From positions 19,409,656 through 19,473,655 of the forward strand of contig NC_090130.1 in assembly GCF_040581485.1 (NCBI RefSeq): a stretch of DNA of 64,000 bases, written 5' to 3'. Positions 12,801-24,385 of this stretch are shown here, piece after piece. Every line of letters begins with the position of its first letter. The stretch's first letter is position 1. Below the pieces are notes generated by a model. It was not told the origin of the DNA and ran no database searches. It was given only the letters and a program-made list of their open reading frames with translations. The position numbers and the translations under genes were made by a program. This DNA comes from Linepithema humile. Lineage: Eukaryota > Arthropoda > Insecta > Hymenoptera > Formicidae.

Positions 12801-15800
12801 TTTGAAAAACAGTATGAAATTTGCCTTATTTAAAGGGATAAAAATATTCTATTTATCTGTCAAAAATTATTTTGCATTCCTTTGTTATCTTTTGGCTCTT
12901 TAAGTGTTTTAAGTAACACACGAGTGCATAAATAGTTTCTTAAAAAAAATATTTTTATCTATAATATTTTCGTAAAACTCTGTATATGTAAATGTTTTGA
13001 ATGTCTGAAATCGAATTTTTCGTCAAAATTTTTGAATTCAATATGATCTTATACATACAACAAAATATAAATTTATAAAATTATTCTATTCTTACTAAAC
13101 TTAATTTCTTATGATTTTTATGCTAATTTCTTATGATTTGAATTTGAATGACATTAGAATTTTGAAATTCAAAAGAATATTGTTTTTATAAAATACAAAA
13201 TAAATTTAAACATTTTAATTTACTTATATTTAAATTAAACATCAACTGTTGTCAACTATTTTTAACTTAATCATATTTTATGTTAAGTTTTTTATTTTTA
13301 TTCTTGAATTACAATTTACAATTTAAGTAACACTAGAGATTCCTAAAATTTTCTGGAAAAATTTATATAAAACCTATTATATTTGAATTTGTAATTATCG
13401 TGTTGGGTTCAGGATTGGGAACTCCAAAATCTTGACTGCGGATTTCAATTCTGTATCTTGAGAAATTCCAAATATATACTTTGTGAAAGTAATTGTTTTC
13501 TTATATTTCTTATATAGAAATCATTTTTTGCAAGAAAGCATTTTCATTTCTTAACACTTAAAGGATTATAAAGATACATCATTTAAGTAGATTATTTCAA
13601 ATTGAGACTTTTTAATTTGTGAGTGCATACGTGTGCGTATATATACAGGATGTCCCATTTTATTTTAAACAGTCAAATCTGGAAATCACGGGATTTTAGA
13701 AAAAAATGTTTTGTACAAAAATTTTATGACTTAAGGGACATAAGATAGTGTCATTGGTTTGTCCTTGGATAATCGTTTGAAGATCACATAAAGGTCACCT
13801 TTAATTTCTTAAATGGAAACCCCCATTTTTCGTTGCATATTCTTGTATCTTACTTCGAGAGCTTTTCAAAACACTATGATAAAGTATTTTTTCATTAAGC
13901 ATTTTTCGAGTTATGAGGCTTGAAGTTTATAGTACCGCCGGCATTAGCATTACCCAAAGTGTACCGCGTGGAGGTTGCACGGTCGAATTTACACCTCTGT
14001 TGTGTGTGTGTGTGTGTGTGCGTGTGTGTGTGCGTGTGCGTGTGCGTGTGCGTGCGCGTGCGCGCACGCGCGCGTGCGTGTGTGTGTGCGTGCGCGTGTG
14101 TGTTCGTGCTTGTTACTGAATTTACTGAGATCGGGATGTTTCAATCCATATTAAACTCTGCTGTAATTTCAAGGGCTATCAACTTTCGCTTGGATATTAA
14201 TTTAATCCGTTTGTCGTCCACTTAAAAAACGATATTTAATTTGTTCACTTTCCGACCTAACATATGATTGGAGTCTAAACATTTGACTAAAGTTAATGAG
14301 AGAGAGGGGGGGGAGGAGATGGAGAGAAAGAGAGAGAGAGAGAATGAAGTTTTATTAATCTTTTTATACTCAATTTTTTTTCATTTACTACATTGAAATT
14401 TTTTTAGAGAAAGTTGGGGAAAATGCAAAAACTTTTTCTTATATAAATAAATTTTGTTCTTATATAGAAAAACGTTCATAATAATAATTTAAGTAAATTT
14501 ACTCAATTGTTATACTTCTGTGAGCGGTAGTGTATAGAAAGTATAGTATTGTATAAGGAAAATTTGTGTAAGGAAACAAGTCGTCAAAGTCGAGTAATAC
14601 GGAGCACACATCAGTGCGCACATCAAATAAGTATTCGATAATGGACGCGATGTAGTACTGACATATCCATGGCACATAAAATAATGGAAAAACTCAAGGT
14701 CAAATCATGGTCACCATCTTGCCCCCTAGCCACTGTACAACTTCTATCTGAAATTTATCTTCTCAAAAATGTCTTTTGAAAATATTGAAATGCATAATTA
14801 AAAATGGGAATAGTAATCTTGTGTAATAAATGTATATTACCAAATTATGTAACATTGTATATTTTTTTCAGAATTTTTATGAAGCTATGTACATTTCTTA
14901 AATCGCGTATGGAATCAGTTCGACGTATGACTCGTGAAATATTACAAAAAATTATGATAACGTTAGGACCAAAGTATCTTCATCATCTTTTGAAAGAAAC
15001 AAATACGTTATTAACAAAGGGTTTTCAAGTGCACGTTCTCGTGTACACTATTCAGTCTGTACTACTTGCATTGAAACCTTATTTTCAGAAATCTGATGTT
15101 AATCATAACTTACATAGCATTTTGTCTGTAAGTATTACTATTACATATTATTTTTGTTATAACTTGTAATACAGTAAATTACATCGTAGATATATGTCAT
15201 GTGTTTCTAAATATTTGACTAAGCTTTGCCGATGTATTCTATTAATCCTATCGATGAAAAAAATAATTATATATTATATACTACGTGGGATGTTTCCAAA
15301 AGTATGGGAATTTTGTTTTAAATTCTGTAATTTATCAATTTTTGTCTATGTAACACTATAGTTTTTAATATAATTCCTATTTAACTGCATACACTTGTCC
15401 CAACTAGTTTTTTAAAACCATTTTCATAAAATTTTTGTGGAGTGTCTTTTATCTACTGGTTTATAGTACGTTTAATGAAATCGCACACCATGTGGAGGTT
15501 TTTTCGAAATAATTAAAAATTAGAAAATAAATAAAAATTATTTTTCACGGAAATCACAGAATCTTTTCACGAATATACAACAATATACTTTCAATATTAG
15601 AAACTGTAGAAATGTACTTGTCATTCTATGTATATATGGTGTTGCCATCCATTAATATTAATGGCTTAATAGAATACTGAAAATACTGGAAATACAAATT
15701 TTATGAAATAATTGAAAAAGTTTTTTCTGTATTTTTAAATAATTGAAATAATTATTTTTACAAAGGTGTGCAAAGTTGATCTATTTGGATTAACTGCGGA

Positions 15801-18800
15801 AGAAAAGGAGATAGCCGGAATTGTTAAAAAAGTATCAGAGGCTAAGAGCACCAAGAGTTTCGACATTTTCCATATATTAGCGGAATTTATAACGGAATCT
15901 TGCTTATTGGATTTAATTTTACCGTTGAAAGAAGTTCTGGTGAAAACGCACTCGCACAAAACGATACATAAAGTTACAGAATGCTTACGAAACGTAGCTT
16001 TAGGATTAGCAGATAATACTTACATATCGTTAGAACGAATACTTGTATTTCTTTACGGTATAATTTCGGAGAACATACCAGATCTTATGATTGAAAAAGA
16101 AAGTAAAAAACTCACGGAAGAGGAAACGAAAACTTTGATGTGGCAACAGTCCGATTATTTCATTATACCAGTAGAACCTAAAAACAGAATGGGTGTTAAA
16201 ACTGCAGCGAAAACCACCAAACGTGCCAATGTTCATGTAATAATAGAATTTGGTTTGAGATTGTACCATATTCTATTAAAACGGGATAAAGTTTCCATAG
16301 AATACAAATCTTATTTAGAACCGTTTGTGCCAGTATTGCGCGATTGTTTAACTTCTCAACATGTTAAATTGTGCACTACAGCGTTACAATGCTTCAACTG
16401 GATGTTCAAGATGGACTTGGTTTCGATACACGCAGTTATATCAGATATCTGTACCGCCATATTCAGCATTTTGCACAAATACGCCGTTGCAGGATTAAGC
16501 AAGGGGGACAATTTCAATCTCGTAATGGCCGCATTCAAATGCATGTCCGTAATTGTTCGTGATGTGAAGTATTTCAGCATCGACGCCGATCAATTGAGGA
16601 TTCTTATTTTATATGCGGAACAAGATCTACACGACAGTGATAGGCAGTCTACTGCGTTTACTTTACTCAAAGCTATAATACACCGAAAAATGATTATTCC
16701 CGAAATGCACACTGTCATGGAGAAAGTAGCTGTGCTGAGTATCACCTCGGAGCTAGAATATATTAGATTGCAATCGCGCTCTGTGTTCTATTCATATTTA
16801 ATGGAATATCCGCTTGCTAAATATTTAGAGAAACATATACATTTTTATCTCGCTCAATTGAGCTATGAAACGCAACCAGGCCGATTAAGTGCACTAGAAA
16901 TGATTCATACTATTGTTACGGGATTCCCGTTGAAAGTTCTAATTAGAATATCAGGAAATATATTTCTCATGGTTGGTGCGAGATTGATGAACGATGATGA
17001 TCCGACTTGTCGTAAGCTCTGTGCGAAATGTATAAGAGAAATGCTTACTCGAATATCTTCTAATGAAAGAAATAAGATGTTTGATATAGTTCTTGGATGG
17101 CTAAGTGATTCTAAAATAAAACACCGGGAACTGGCGGCACAATTATGCGGTATATTTGTGATTGTTGAAAAAGATGAATTTGATTCACGTCTTGACAAAG
17201 TTTTACCGTTATTATTGAAGCAGTTCCATGCAAATTTCTCAATTTCTGAGAACACAAACTATGAAAAATTCATAAAATCAAATGACTCAAATTATTTACC
17301 GAAAAATTCCAATCTGAAGGATCCAGAAAGGATGAAAGATCATCACTTGTATCAAGTGTTACAATTATTATTAAAAATATCAGCACATTGCCCATCTTTC
17401 CTCACCAGTGAACAGTATAAAGATTCTATTAGCTCTTTTGCAGGTAAGCTATTTTTTTAGAAAAAACAATAGTTCTTTTTCTAGTACAAATACTATACTT
17501 TTATATTTTGTTTCAGAATATAGTCAGTCTTTGCTGGCTCACCCTCATGTATGGGTTCGATTAGCAGCTGCGCAATTGATTGGTTTTATATTGGCTGCTC
17601 TTGATATTGATAAAGTTGTAGAACTTTTAAATAATCCAGAGAATAACACAGTACAAGAGGGTTATATGTACTCGAAGCCAGCAAATACTTTAAGAAGTTT
17701 GATTTTAGACTTAGTGGCACAATTTTATCCAGATATGACACTTGACGGATTAGGAGATCAAGTTGTGAAAAATCTAATTTTCATCGCGAAGATGTTAACA
17801 TCAATTAACAAAACTATAGTAAAAAATGATGAGCAACATGATAAAAGTGAAGTAAAAGATAGCAATAATTTATCTCTTCCTTGGCTTATTAGAAGACTAA
17901 GAAAAGCTATTAATATAGAAATAACACAAGCTCCTAAATCGATATCAGTGGTAAGAATGTTTTTATTTATCAATATTTACGTATAAAAAGTTCATGAATG
18001 CAAAAAACTATATGAACAATGCTTTCAGAGAATTGCAGTGTTTAAATTCATTGCTGGTATAGTAGCTACAGTTCCTATGGAGCATTTAAACGTGATACTT
18101 TTTAACATCATGTCTCCTTTAGTACGAGAAATAGCGACAGAAGAAACAAATGTCGAATTACGCCGACTTGGTAAAGAAGTAACTAGTATGATTAAAAAAT
18201 CTATAGGGAATGAAGAATATGCCAAATTACTGAGTCGAGTACAACAAAAACTTGATATTAAGAGAGCAGAAAGAAAAAGAATTCGTGTACAGCAGGTAAA
18301 ATTATCTATCTTTCTATATCTGTTAATTTTTATGTATACATATTGTATTATCGGTCATTTATGATTATGTGCTTATAGAGAAATTAGATACATGTGTGCG
18401 CGCGCGCGCGCGCGCGCGCGCGTGTGTGTGTGTGTATGTATATGTATGTATATATATATGCCGGTGTTTGTATTACCCAAGATGTGCCGTGTGGAGGTCG
18501 CACGGTATGTATATACGTATGTATGTACGTATGTATGTACGTATGTATGTACGAGGGTCGTCTGAAAAGTTTTGAGCCTCAATACGAAAATGGCATTACT
18601 CGTCAAAACCATTTCGGTATTACAATCGTACATGCTTTGAAAGATAATTGTGAAAATTGTAAACATTTTGTACGCTCAGTTATTGTTTGACGGTCATTTG
18701 TGCCAGTCGATGTCAGTATTTTCGTAAAAATGGAAAAAAACGAATATCGTGCCGTAATTAAATTCTTGCATTTGAAAGACAATACGCCTACGGAAATTAA

Positions 18801-19659
18801 AGCCGAGTTAGACGCTGTCGGCTTTAATTTCCGTAGGCATATTGTCTTTCAAATGCAAGAATTTAATTACGGCACGATATTCGTTTTTTTCCATTTTTAC
18901 GAAAATACTGACATCGACTGGCACAAATGACCGTCAAACAATAACTGAGCGTACAAAATGTTTACAATTTTCACAATTATCTTTCAAAGCATGTACGATT
19001 GTAATACCGAAATGGTTTTGACGAGTAATGCCATTTTCGTATTGAGGCTCAAAACTTTTCAGACGACCCTCGTATGTATGTACGTATGTACGTATGTACG
19101 GAGGTATGTACGTATGTACATACATACGTGCGACCTCCACGCCGTACATCTTGGGTAATACTAACACCGGCAGTACTTAAATTTTGAAGACCCATAATTC
19201 AGAAAGATATCAACCAAAAAGGGTTTGTGACCAGTGTTTCGAAAACGTCTTGACGTCAGCTACAAGAATATGCAATAAAAAATTAGGGTTCGTGTTTAAG
19301 AAAATTAAGGTCACCTTGATCTAACCTTAACGGCGCTACCCAAGGTCAAATCAATGGTACCATCTTATGTCCCCCTCCGAACCATACAACTTTTGTATGA
19401 AACATTTTTCTGTATCTCTCTTAGTTTTCGAGATGTCCGCCTGGGCGATTAAAATGTCTCACCCTGTATATATTATATATATATATATATATAAAATTTT
19501 TTTTTGTTACAGTTTGTCGTTGATGTTGATGCAGCAGCTAAGCGCAAAATAGCTAGACAGCAAAAGAAAAAGGAGGCAAAAAAAAGAAAATTAAACAGTA
19601 TAAAAAGAAAAGTAGCAGTAAAAAAACGGAAAAAAGAAGTAGAACTTGATAATCTGTAA
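6851..19659 (+). CDS. UTP20: UTP20, small subunit processome component 20 (DRIM homologue)
   Basis: Large HEAT-repeat scaffold of the nucleolar SSU (90S) processome, needed for 18S rRNA maturation. Exons: 6851-6895, 6972-7252, 7654-12783, 14872-15127, 15766-17443, 17517-17950, 18029-18295 and 19513-19659. All borders are GT-AG and phases agree, giving 2,745 codons plus stop, close to the size of animal UTP20 (about 2,800). The start is supported by the family N-terminus (MKNKPIRHKEINTF, then VDVFHRV and EEVETYFFKTLQKW). VVAVARDLQKDFY and AAESFAFVVRKIKDKD are conserved repeat blocks. TGVRTGGKASGYTRRKIILRF and the following region fit the DRIM domain. Acidic linkers lie near residues 825-850 and 1690-1730. 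The last exon encodes a lysine/arginine-rich tail (KKKEAKKRK, KKRKKE), probably a nucleolar signal. Introns 3 and 7 are loaded with repeats. The gene looks intact. Confidence 0.96.
13999..14103. repeat. (GT)n/(GC)n microsatellite in UTP20 intron 3
   Basis: About 105 bases of alternating purine-pyrimidine GT, CG and GC dinucleotides with a central GCGCGCACGCGCGCG palindrome. Such runs can adopt Z-DNA. Several overlapping open frames here are compositional artefacts. Confidence 0.9.
14297..14342. repeat. (GA)n microsatellite
   Basis: A purine-only tract of GAGA and GGGG runs in UTP20 intron 3; polypurine strand asymmetry is evident. Confidence 0.85.
18396..18552. repeat. Microsatellite cluster flanking the mariner palindrome
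   Basis: (GC)n then (GT)n at about 18396-18440 is followed by (GTAT)n/(GTAC)n at about 18503-18551. The same GTATGTAC units resume on the other side at about 19073-19125. The palindrome therefore inserted within, or seeded, this repeat. Confidence 0.8.
18459..19175. mobile_element. Outer foldback element enclosing a mariner palindrome
   Basis: Inverted ends at about 18459-18507 and 19127-19175 share CCGGTGTT, TATTACCCAAGATGT and GTGGAGGTCGCACG. A related single end lies in UTP20 intron 3 near 13935. The interior is microsatellite plus the 521-bp mariner palindrome. It is therefore a two-layer nested element in the last intron of UTP20. Confidence 0.75.
18552..19072. mobile_element. Palindromic mariner MITE: two head-to-head transposon 5' ends
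   Basis: Arms 18552-18804 and 18820-19072 (253 bp each) are inverted copies with one mismatch seen, around a 15-bp spacer. They are flanked by TA on both sides, the Tc1/mariner target site. Ends read CGAGGGTCGTCTGAAAAGTT, typical of mariner terminal repeats. Each arm carries the start of a mariner transposase: ATG at 18730 opens MEKNEYRAVIKFLHLKDNTP and stops matching after about 30 codons at the palindrome centre. The helix-turn-helix is only partial and the DDD nuclease is absent. It lies in UTP20 intron 7, so the transcript can form a long hairpin. Confidence 0.92.
19177..19480. repeat. Half of an ACAGGGTG-ended repeat
   Basis: Ends with CACCCTGTATA near 19470 and contains GGTACCATCTTATGTCCCCC and ACAACTTTTGTATGAAACA. 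These blocks recur in the foldback at 59469-60222 and, diverged, in UTP20 intron 3. It is a one-sided relic immediately left of the last UTP20 exon. Confidence 0.6.
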
Positions 19660-19883
19660 TGCATAATTTATAAAAACTTGTAAATAAAATATTTTATAAA
19701 TTTACAATAGATAATCTGCGTTCTTTACTTGTATTGTGCATTATGTGTGCAAATTATTGTATTACAATTATTTTTCAAAGCATTGTATGCCCCTGGAAAA
19801 TTCATAAAATTAAATTAATTATTAATTTAAATCATTTATGGGTAAATTGCAATTTATAAATTTTATAAAATTAGGAAAATTAT

Positions 19884-20783
19884 ACAGCGTGTGTCAAAAG
19901 TTTCGGGACGGCTGGATAATTTGAAAAATACGTATCACAGAGGAAAATGACCTCGACAAAAGTTGTAGGATTTTTCTCGGGCAATCCGATGGTGACCTTA
20001 GATTTGGCCTTGCCCGTGATCTTCAAGATCATTTCAAGGTCAAATCGAATTTTTTAAATAGAAACTCCTATTTTTGATTCCAAAATCTAATAGCTGGTGT
20101 CAAGAGCTTTTCAAAACACTATAATGAAGTTATTTTTCATTAAGTACTTTTCGAGTTATGAGGCTTGAAAGTTACAGCATTTTGACATAAAATACAAAAT
20201 ATCTTGTAAAACATTCAATTTTCGGAAATCTTACCTTAATACTTTCATGCACAAAATAATGAGACGAATCAATTGGTATAAAGAAAACACATAGTTGCTT
20301 TCAAGAAAAAATATGTAATTTGCAACATGCAACTGCATACTTTTTTTTAAAACCAATGTGTTTTTTTTATACCAATTGATTCGTCTCATTATTTTGTGCA
20401 TAAAAGTATTAAGATAACATTCTCAAAAATTGAATGTTTTACAAGATATTTTGTATTTTATGTCAAAATGCTGTAACTTTCAAGCCTCATAACTCGAAAA
20501 GTACTTAATGAAAATAACTTCATTATAGTGTTTTGAAAAGCTCTTGACACCAGCTATTAGATTTTGGAATCAAAAATAGTGTTTCTATAGGTTCTATAGG
20601 TTTCTATTTAAAAAATTTGATTTGACCTTGAAATGACCTTGAAGGTCACGGGCAAGGCCAAATCTAAGGTCACCATCGGATTGCCCGAGAAAAATCCTAC
20701 AACTTTTATCGAGGTCATTTTCCTCTGTGATGCTTATTTTTCAAATTATCCAGCCGTCCCGAAATTTTTGACACACGCTGTAT
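19884..20783. mobile_element. Foldback element, arms about 430 bp
   Basis: Left arm from about 19884 (ACAGCGTGTGTCAAAAGTTT) and right arm to about 20783 (ACACACGCTGTATA) are inverted copies around a loop near 20290-20350. Flanking bases are consistent with a TA target. It holds no coding sequence and is probably a non-autonomous Tc1/mariner-type element. It lies just downstream of UTP20. Confidence 0.85.
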
Positions 20784-20789
20784 ATGTAT

Positions 20790-20960
20790 ATATAAAGAAA
20801 CATAATGTACATAAATAGGAATATGTGTTCAATGGGATTCAAGTGTGGACTTTGACTAGGCCAGTCTATAACGTTAATTTTATTCTTTGTAAAGAATACA
20901 GAACATACAAGACGATTTTGGCCATAAGAGGCTATAAATGTGTGTAATAAAAAATATACA
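20790..20960 (-). pseudogene. Tc1 transposase fragment
   Basis: On the minus strand a short segment reads INVIDWPSQSPHLNPIEHI. This is the Tc1-family signature in which the SPDLNPIE motif carries the third catalytic acidic residue. It is flanked by unrelated sequence, and the foldback at 19884-20783 abuts its downstream side. It is a relic of a second Tc1 copy, related to the one at 20963-22005. Confidence 0.8.
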
Positions 20961-20962
20961 GC

Positions 20963-22005
20963 AGCGCTCATAAGTATTTTGACGAAGATATTATGTCATA
21001 TAACTTTACTTATAATGTAATTATAAATTTAAAAAAAATTAAGCAAAATACTCATCAATAACTTAAATATTTTATAACAAAAACCGATAATTATATAATT
21101 TTTTATAAGAGTAGGTGACAAGAAACTAAAACAGGACAGTTCAAAAGTATTTTGACACAATATTGTCCTTAAAAAAGTAATTAATTTTTAAAAGAAAATA
21201 AACTTTTTTGTATCTAAATCATGTTTTTAGTATCTTATGCATAACCATTTGCCATTTTAATTAATTGCCACTTTAAGTTTGACATCTCTGACATTGAATC
21301 AATTAATTTGACAACAAAAGGGATTTTTGACCATTCTTTGCTTAAATAAGAAGTAAAAAGTCGTTTCGTTCTTATTTTTTTTTGGAAATTTTCTGTTTTT
21401 GATTCGTCTTCCAAGCTCTTCCCGTATGTGTTCAATGGGATTCAAATGTGGACTTTAACTAGGCCAGTTTATAACGTTCATTTTATTCTTCGCAAAGAAT
21501 TCTTTGACATATTGAGAATTGTTTTGAATTGTTGTCTTGCTGAAAAATCTAGTTTTGAGACATATTTTTTTTTGTATATGACAGCATGTGTTCGGACAAA
21601 ATTTCCAAATACATGAAGCGGTCCATATTGTCCTTGATCCATATTAATAGACCTTGTCCTTTGCGAGAAAAACATCCTGTAATGAAAGCTGTAATTAAAA
21701 CAAATGATTATACAACAAGATATTAAAAATATATTAAAGTTTAGATACAAAAAAGTTTATTTTCTCATAAAAATTAAATTACTTTTTTAAGGACAATATT
21801 GTGTTAAAATACTTTTGAACTATCCTGTTTTAGTTTCTTGTCGCCTACTCTTATAAAAAAATTATTAAAAATTATAAAAAAATTATATAATTATCATTTT
21901 TTGTTATAAAATGTTTAAGTTATTGATAAGTATTTTGCTCAATTTTTTTAAAATTTATAATTACATTATAAGTAAAGTTATATGAAATAATATCTTTGTC
22001 GAAAT
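20963..22005 (-). mobile_element. Internally deleted Tc1-like transposon with long terminal inverted repeats
   Basis: Inverted ends of about 260 bp lie at roughly 20963-21222 and 21733-22005, with blocks such as CAAAAGTATTTTGACACAAT and AGTTTCTTGTC recurring in reverse. Between them the minus strand carries the C-terminal part of a Tc1 transposase. It comprises FSQRTRSINMDQGQYGP, a frameshifted stretch, SPHLNPIEHI around 21435, and a tail (LIDSMSEM near 21280, ending KMANGYA). The N-terminal DNA-binding region and first catalytic Asp are gone. At least one frameshift and one stop are present. Confidence 0.85.
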
Positions 22006-23730
22006 ATTTGATTATTACTGTGTTTTTTTTATTATTCACAAATTAACAGCGAGTGTTGTATTTTTTAAAGCTATTTTTAGGCTATCTCAAATTATTTATA
22101 TATTATATAATAAATTTCTCATAAATGCAACTATTTTTGTAATATTATAACATTATAATTTTATTTAGAGTAACAAAAACAATTCAGAAAGGAATCAATT
22201 AATCAATTAATTCTACATATTAGATATATAAGAAAAAATACAATTTTGCTATTTAATTCATAAAAGGTAAATCAAATAATATTAAAAAATGACTATAGCA
22301 AATATGTGAGACGTTTTATGACTTAAATAGTTTAATAAAAATTTGAAAATTTGATTTTTGGTTTTTCTCACACACACATACACATAGCTTTCTCAGATTC
22401 TGGACTAGCGTGTATAAAAAAATAGAATTACAGTATGTAGTTATTTCATCGTATTATGATATCGTAATATACAAAATGTTTTCAGAATTGAACAAGTTTT
22501 TAAAAAAATAAATAAAATTTTTGTAATTTTTTTCTTTTGATAGAACAATAGTTTTTGAAACAGGAACTTAAAACTAGTTAATCACTATATAATTGCTTCT
22601 AAGAGAGTGCGCATGATGGTGTCAGTGATTGCATCCTTGACCTATATTGATATGAAATACTTTATGCACACCAATATACAAAATTTTTATGAAAAATTTA
22701 TATACGTTTTCCTACAATGATAATGTGAGCAGTAACAATTTTTTCTTTTTTTGATCACTAACCTACCATATACATGATTGATAGATAGTTATCTAAACTA
22801 AATATAGTTTGGCCAACCTTGAATCTTTATATACGAAACATTTTTGTTTACAATAAAATATCGCGCGCAAAGATTTTATTACTTAATTTTTCATGAATTT
22901 TTCTACCATATTATTTTAGAAAATCAATCAATTCTATACATTTTAATAACGGTCTCAAAGCATGACCACAACTAGAGTTTACATTTCACAACTTTATGTT
23001 AATTACTGAGGATGATCAAATATTGATCAAAATGTATAATTAATTTTTATCAATATAAAGATTGTTAACACATATTTATAATAAGAAGTAGACAATAATA
23101 CTAACTGATAACATCTTAAACAATTGTAAAATATAACGTTTAATATAAATAATTGTAAAATATAATGTTTAAACAATTGTAATAATATGAAAAGTGTTAA
23201 CACATATATATTAAGATTGTAATTCTAGCAAATAATAACTAGCGTTTAGGCACGAAATCCTCTCCCTTTTCGTATTTTTTAATTTTTTTATATTATTTAA
23301 ATTTATAAATTTTGGAACGTTATATGTATAATTTGATTGTGTGGTGACATATTTAATATTTACATTTTTGTTTCGAGGTTAGTTACGAATGACTTTTGTA
23401 TGGTCCTAAAAGAAGTTACTTAATGCAATTAAGAGTTACGTAGAATCCATTGTCGTCGTCATTAAAAAATTGTGTCTGTAATTCAGCAATTCAGCCAGTT
23501 GTGCAAGTTGACCGACATGAGCTAGTTGGCTTCACATTCGAGTCGTCGACGTGATTGATCGTGTCTATGCAGATCATGCCAAATCTGTTGAACTTCTTAT
23601 TAAGTTGGCCAAAGTTAGTTTTTGATTGTGGTAACTTTTTTTGTGGATAGGACGAAAAATTCACATAATACTCTTCGTCTTATCGGATAAAATACGTGGA
23701 TACTTATTAGGGTACAATTTCTTCATTTAA
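22006..23730. other. AT-rich intergenic spacer, no gene seen
   Basis: No frame with recognisable protein similarity. Short homopolymers, TA runs and a few imperfect direct repeats (AATTGTAAAATATAA near 23120-23170) are present, but no terminal inverted repeats of an identifiable element. Confidence 0.6.
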
Positions 23731-23734
23731 CGTT

Positions 23735-24233
23735 TGTCAACGTTGTCGAATGCACTGATTGGCTTCTAGTGTCATGTGATTTTCCGTTACGACAAATTTT
23801 GTCGTAACATGTGTAAGGACTTGAGCATAAAGATTGTCGTAAGGAGACTAAAGGCCATTCTACAATGAGTTGCAAATGCCTCGTTGCCAGTTGCAAAGAA
23901 TGGCAACTACTAGTGGAAAAGTGGTATTTCCGGTTGCGCTTGGCCGTTGCGGTTGCCAACAGAGAGTTGGTCAACTTTTAACTTTAAACCAACGCACAAT
24001 GAATTACGTAAACGTAGGCTGTATTCATCGCATGTTGTATTGCATTTGACTTCCGTTTACGACTCTGTCGGGAACAGTTACGGCAATCTTTGTGCTCAGG
24101 CCTTAATACTATTCACGTTTATCGTAAGAAGTCGGATCAGTTCGATTTCATTTCGGCAAAAATTTAACAATTCTCCAATAGAAGCTCCCCACCTCATCGA
24201 CAGTCAATTGGCACATCTGACAACGTCGACAAA
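23735..24233. repeat. Decayed foldback just upstream of the P450 first exon
   Basis: Diverged inverted blocks pair TTGTCAACGTTGTCGAATG (about 23735) with CATCTGACAACGTCGACAA (about 24215). Inner blocks pair TTGAGCATAAAGATTGTCGTAA (23820) with TACGGCAATCTTTGTGCTCA (24080). It ends about 150 bp before the P450 start codon, so it may supply part of the promoter or 5' UTR. Confidence 0.55.
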
Positions 24234-24385
24234 TATTAAGTGAAATTGTATCCTTAGAAAAATCAGCTTTAAGCTTGGAATACTTAAAAGTCATTTAACA
24301 GGAACTAAGGAACTAGAGCAAACAGAACGTTCCAGTCTTTTCTTGGCAATTCCGTTTCGAAAAAGAAGTTCAATAGTGAGACACA

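Larger units (their letters stand above)
12784..14871. other. UTP20 intron 3 with repeat debris
   Basis: No coding sequence seen. About 13648-13930 is one end of a repeat starting ACAGGATGTCCCATTTTA. About 14700-14760 (GGTCACCATCTTGCCCCC) looks like the diverged inverted counterpart, as in the foldback at 59469-60222. A block CGCCGGCATTAGCATTACCC at about 13935 matches the outer ends of the element in intron 7. The interior holds GT- and GA-rich microsatellites. Confidence 0.6.

Noticed and set aside
13913..14225. Cys/Val/Arg-rich open frames
   Set aside because: Translation of the GT/GC microsatellite in UTP20 intron 3.
23723..24243. Opposed open frames upstream of the P450
   Set aside because: They fall in a decayed foldback and show no protein-like conservation.
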